Source: Clostridium intestinale DSM 6191 (GTDB taxonomy: Bacteria; Bacillota; Clostridia; Clostridiales; Clostridiaceae). Taken from it: a DNA stretch of 64,000 bases. This document shows, piece after piece, positions 63,786 to 64,000 of the stretch (the first letter of the stretch is position 1; every line of letters starts with the position of its first letter). Where the stretch lies: contig NZ_FQXU01000004.1 in NCBI RefSeq assembly GCF_900130055.1, forward strand, positions 520,522 to 584,521. The letters are read 5' to 3'. The translations under genes and the position numbers were made by a program. A model generated the notes under the pieces. It was not told the origin of the DNA, searched no databases, and was given only the letters and a program-made list of their open reading frames with translations.

Positions 63786-64000
63786 TTATTTGCTTACTTT
63801 TGCTTGCTCTCCCGTAAACGGGTCGATATATTCTTTCATACTTATTTGCTCTGCTAACTGATCTTCTTGTAACTGATTTTGTATATATTTTGTTATCGCA
63901 TTTTTATTTCTTCCAACTGTATCTATATAATATCCTCTGCACCAAAAGTGTCTATTCCCATATTTATATTTTAGATTTGCAAATCTATCAAATATCATTA
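63786..64000 (-). CDS. tnpA: IS200/IS605-family transposase TnpA, C-terminal part (runs off window)
   Basis: The visible 71 residues match the end of Y1-transposase: KYKYGNRHFWCRGYYIDTVG, then the helix with catalytic Tyr and Gln (ITKYIQNQ, Y and Q four apart), then EYIDPFTGE. The HUH motif lies upstream, outside the window. The protein would excise and insert single-stranded DNA at a target tetranucleotide or pentanucleotide. Open to the edge of the window, so it may be intact. Confidence 0.9.
   Translation of the reverse strand, partial: MIFDRFANLKYKYGNRHFWCRGYYIDTVGRNKNAITKYIQNQLQEDQLAEQISMKEYIDPFTGEQAKVSK

Overview
The window looks like chromosome of an endospore-forming, anaerobic, low-GC Firmicute of the Clostridium sensu stricto kind. 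The base composition is strongly A/T-rich. Ribosome-binding sites are strong AGGAGG types, with some TTG and GTG starts. The marker genes point the same way: an alpha/beta small acid-soluble spore protein, a PPi-type phosphofructokinase, a CtsR box in front of clpB, a PrsW-free set of stand-alone stress genes, and an EFR1-type ferredoxin. The species is not decidable from the sequence. No rRNA, tRNA or CRISPR array was seen. One IS200/IS605-type element enters at the right edge, and one conserved-looking regulator gene is broken.

Layout. 1-5440 (mostly minus): the start of rsuA, then a tight NAD-salvage operon read right to left: Prs-like kinase, nicotinamidase-like hydrolase, NAMPT-like transferase, NadE, NrtR-like Nudix regulator, small membrane protein. 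It has a clear sigma-A promoter and a 13-bp palindrome at its head. 5466-6889: divergent TetR regulator and EFR1 ferredoxin-flavodoxin with a 14-bp palindromic operator. 6952-9852: small membrane protein, then cysteine desulfurase + ThiI (tRNA 4-thiouridine). 10003-15098: TVP38 membrane protein, a structured non-coding element, the thrC-thrB-ACT operon, and an ECF sigma factor with a PH-like membrane protein. 15356-19429 (plus): an accessory-looking run of six genes (VOC, HAD, TPR, GNAT, CPBP protease, acyltransferase). 19512-23882 (minus): TPP riboswitch-controlled thiS-thiG-thiH-thiC-thiE. 23906-28145: HD protein, and a betaine/osmolyte ABC importer next to a BusR-like (GntR + RCK_C) repressor.

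28460-33000 (plus): ECF-transporter S component, P1 peptidase, SASP, and a PAS histidine kinase with a receiver-TPR response regulator. 32998-37838: clpB (CtsR) and a divergent AraC regulator fused to a GH39-like domain. 37967-42337: a 34-codon small ORF, a membrane phosphoesterase, and two tandem HTH-TPR regulators of which the second carries an in-frame stop, then a YtxH-like protein. 42426-49408: RNase H, DUF1232 protein, an FtsH-like protease, a rhomboid protease and PepF. 49572-57921: zinc-type ABC ATPase and Fur regulator, MntP, PPi-PFK, a SufS-like aminotransferase, an ABC-F protein and an unusual dUTPase. 58036-63558: Cys-rich surface-type protein, GGDEF-EAL protein, polysaccharide deacetylase + amidase, hemerythrin. 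63660-64000: right end and 3' part of an IS200-type tnpA.

Most interesting points. (1) The NAD operon, whose NAMPT-like enzyme has Ala at the position where human NAMPT has the nicotinamide-selecting Asp219, and which sits beside a short Prs-like kinase and an ADP-ribose-sensing type regulator. This raises the possibility of non-standard NAD rebuilding chemistry. (2) A strongly structured non-coding element after the thr operon. (3) A long palindrome between the thi attenuator and thiS. (4) An AT-rich repeat present twice at the same distance and orientation ahead of two genes.
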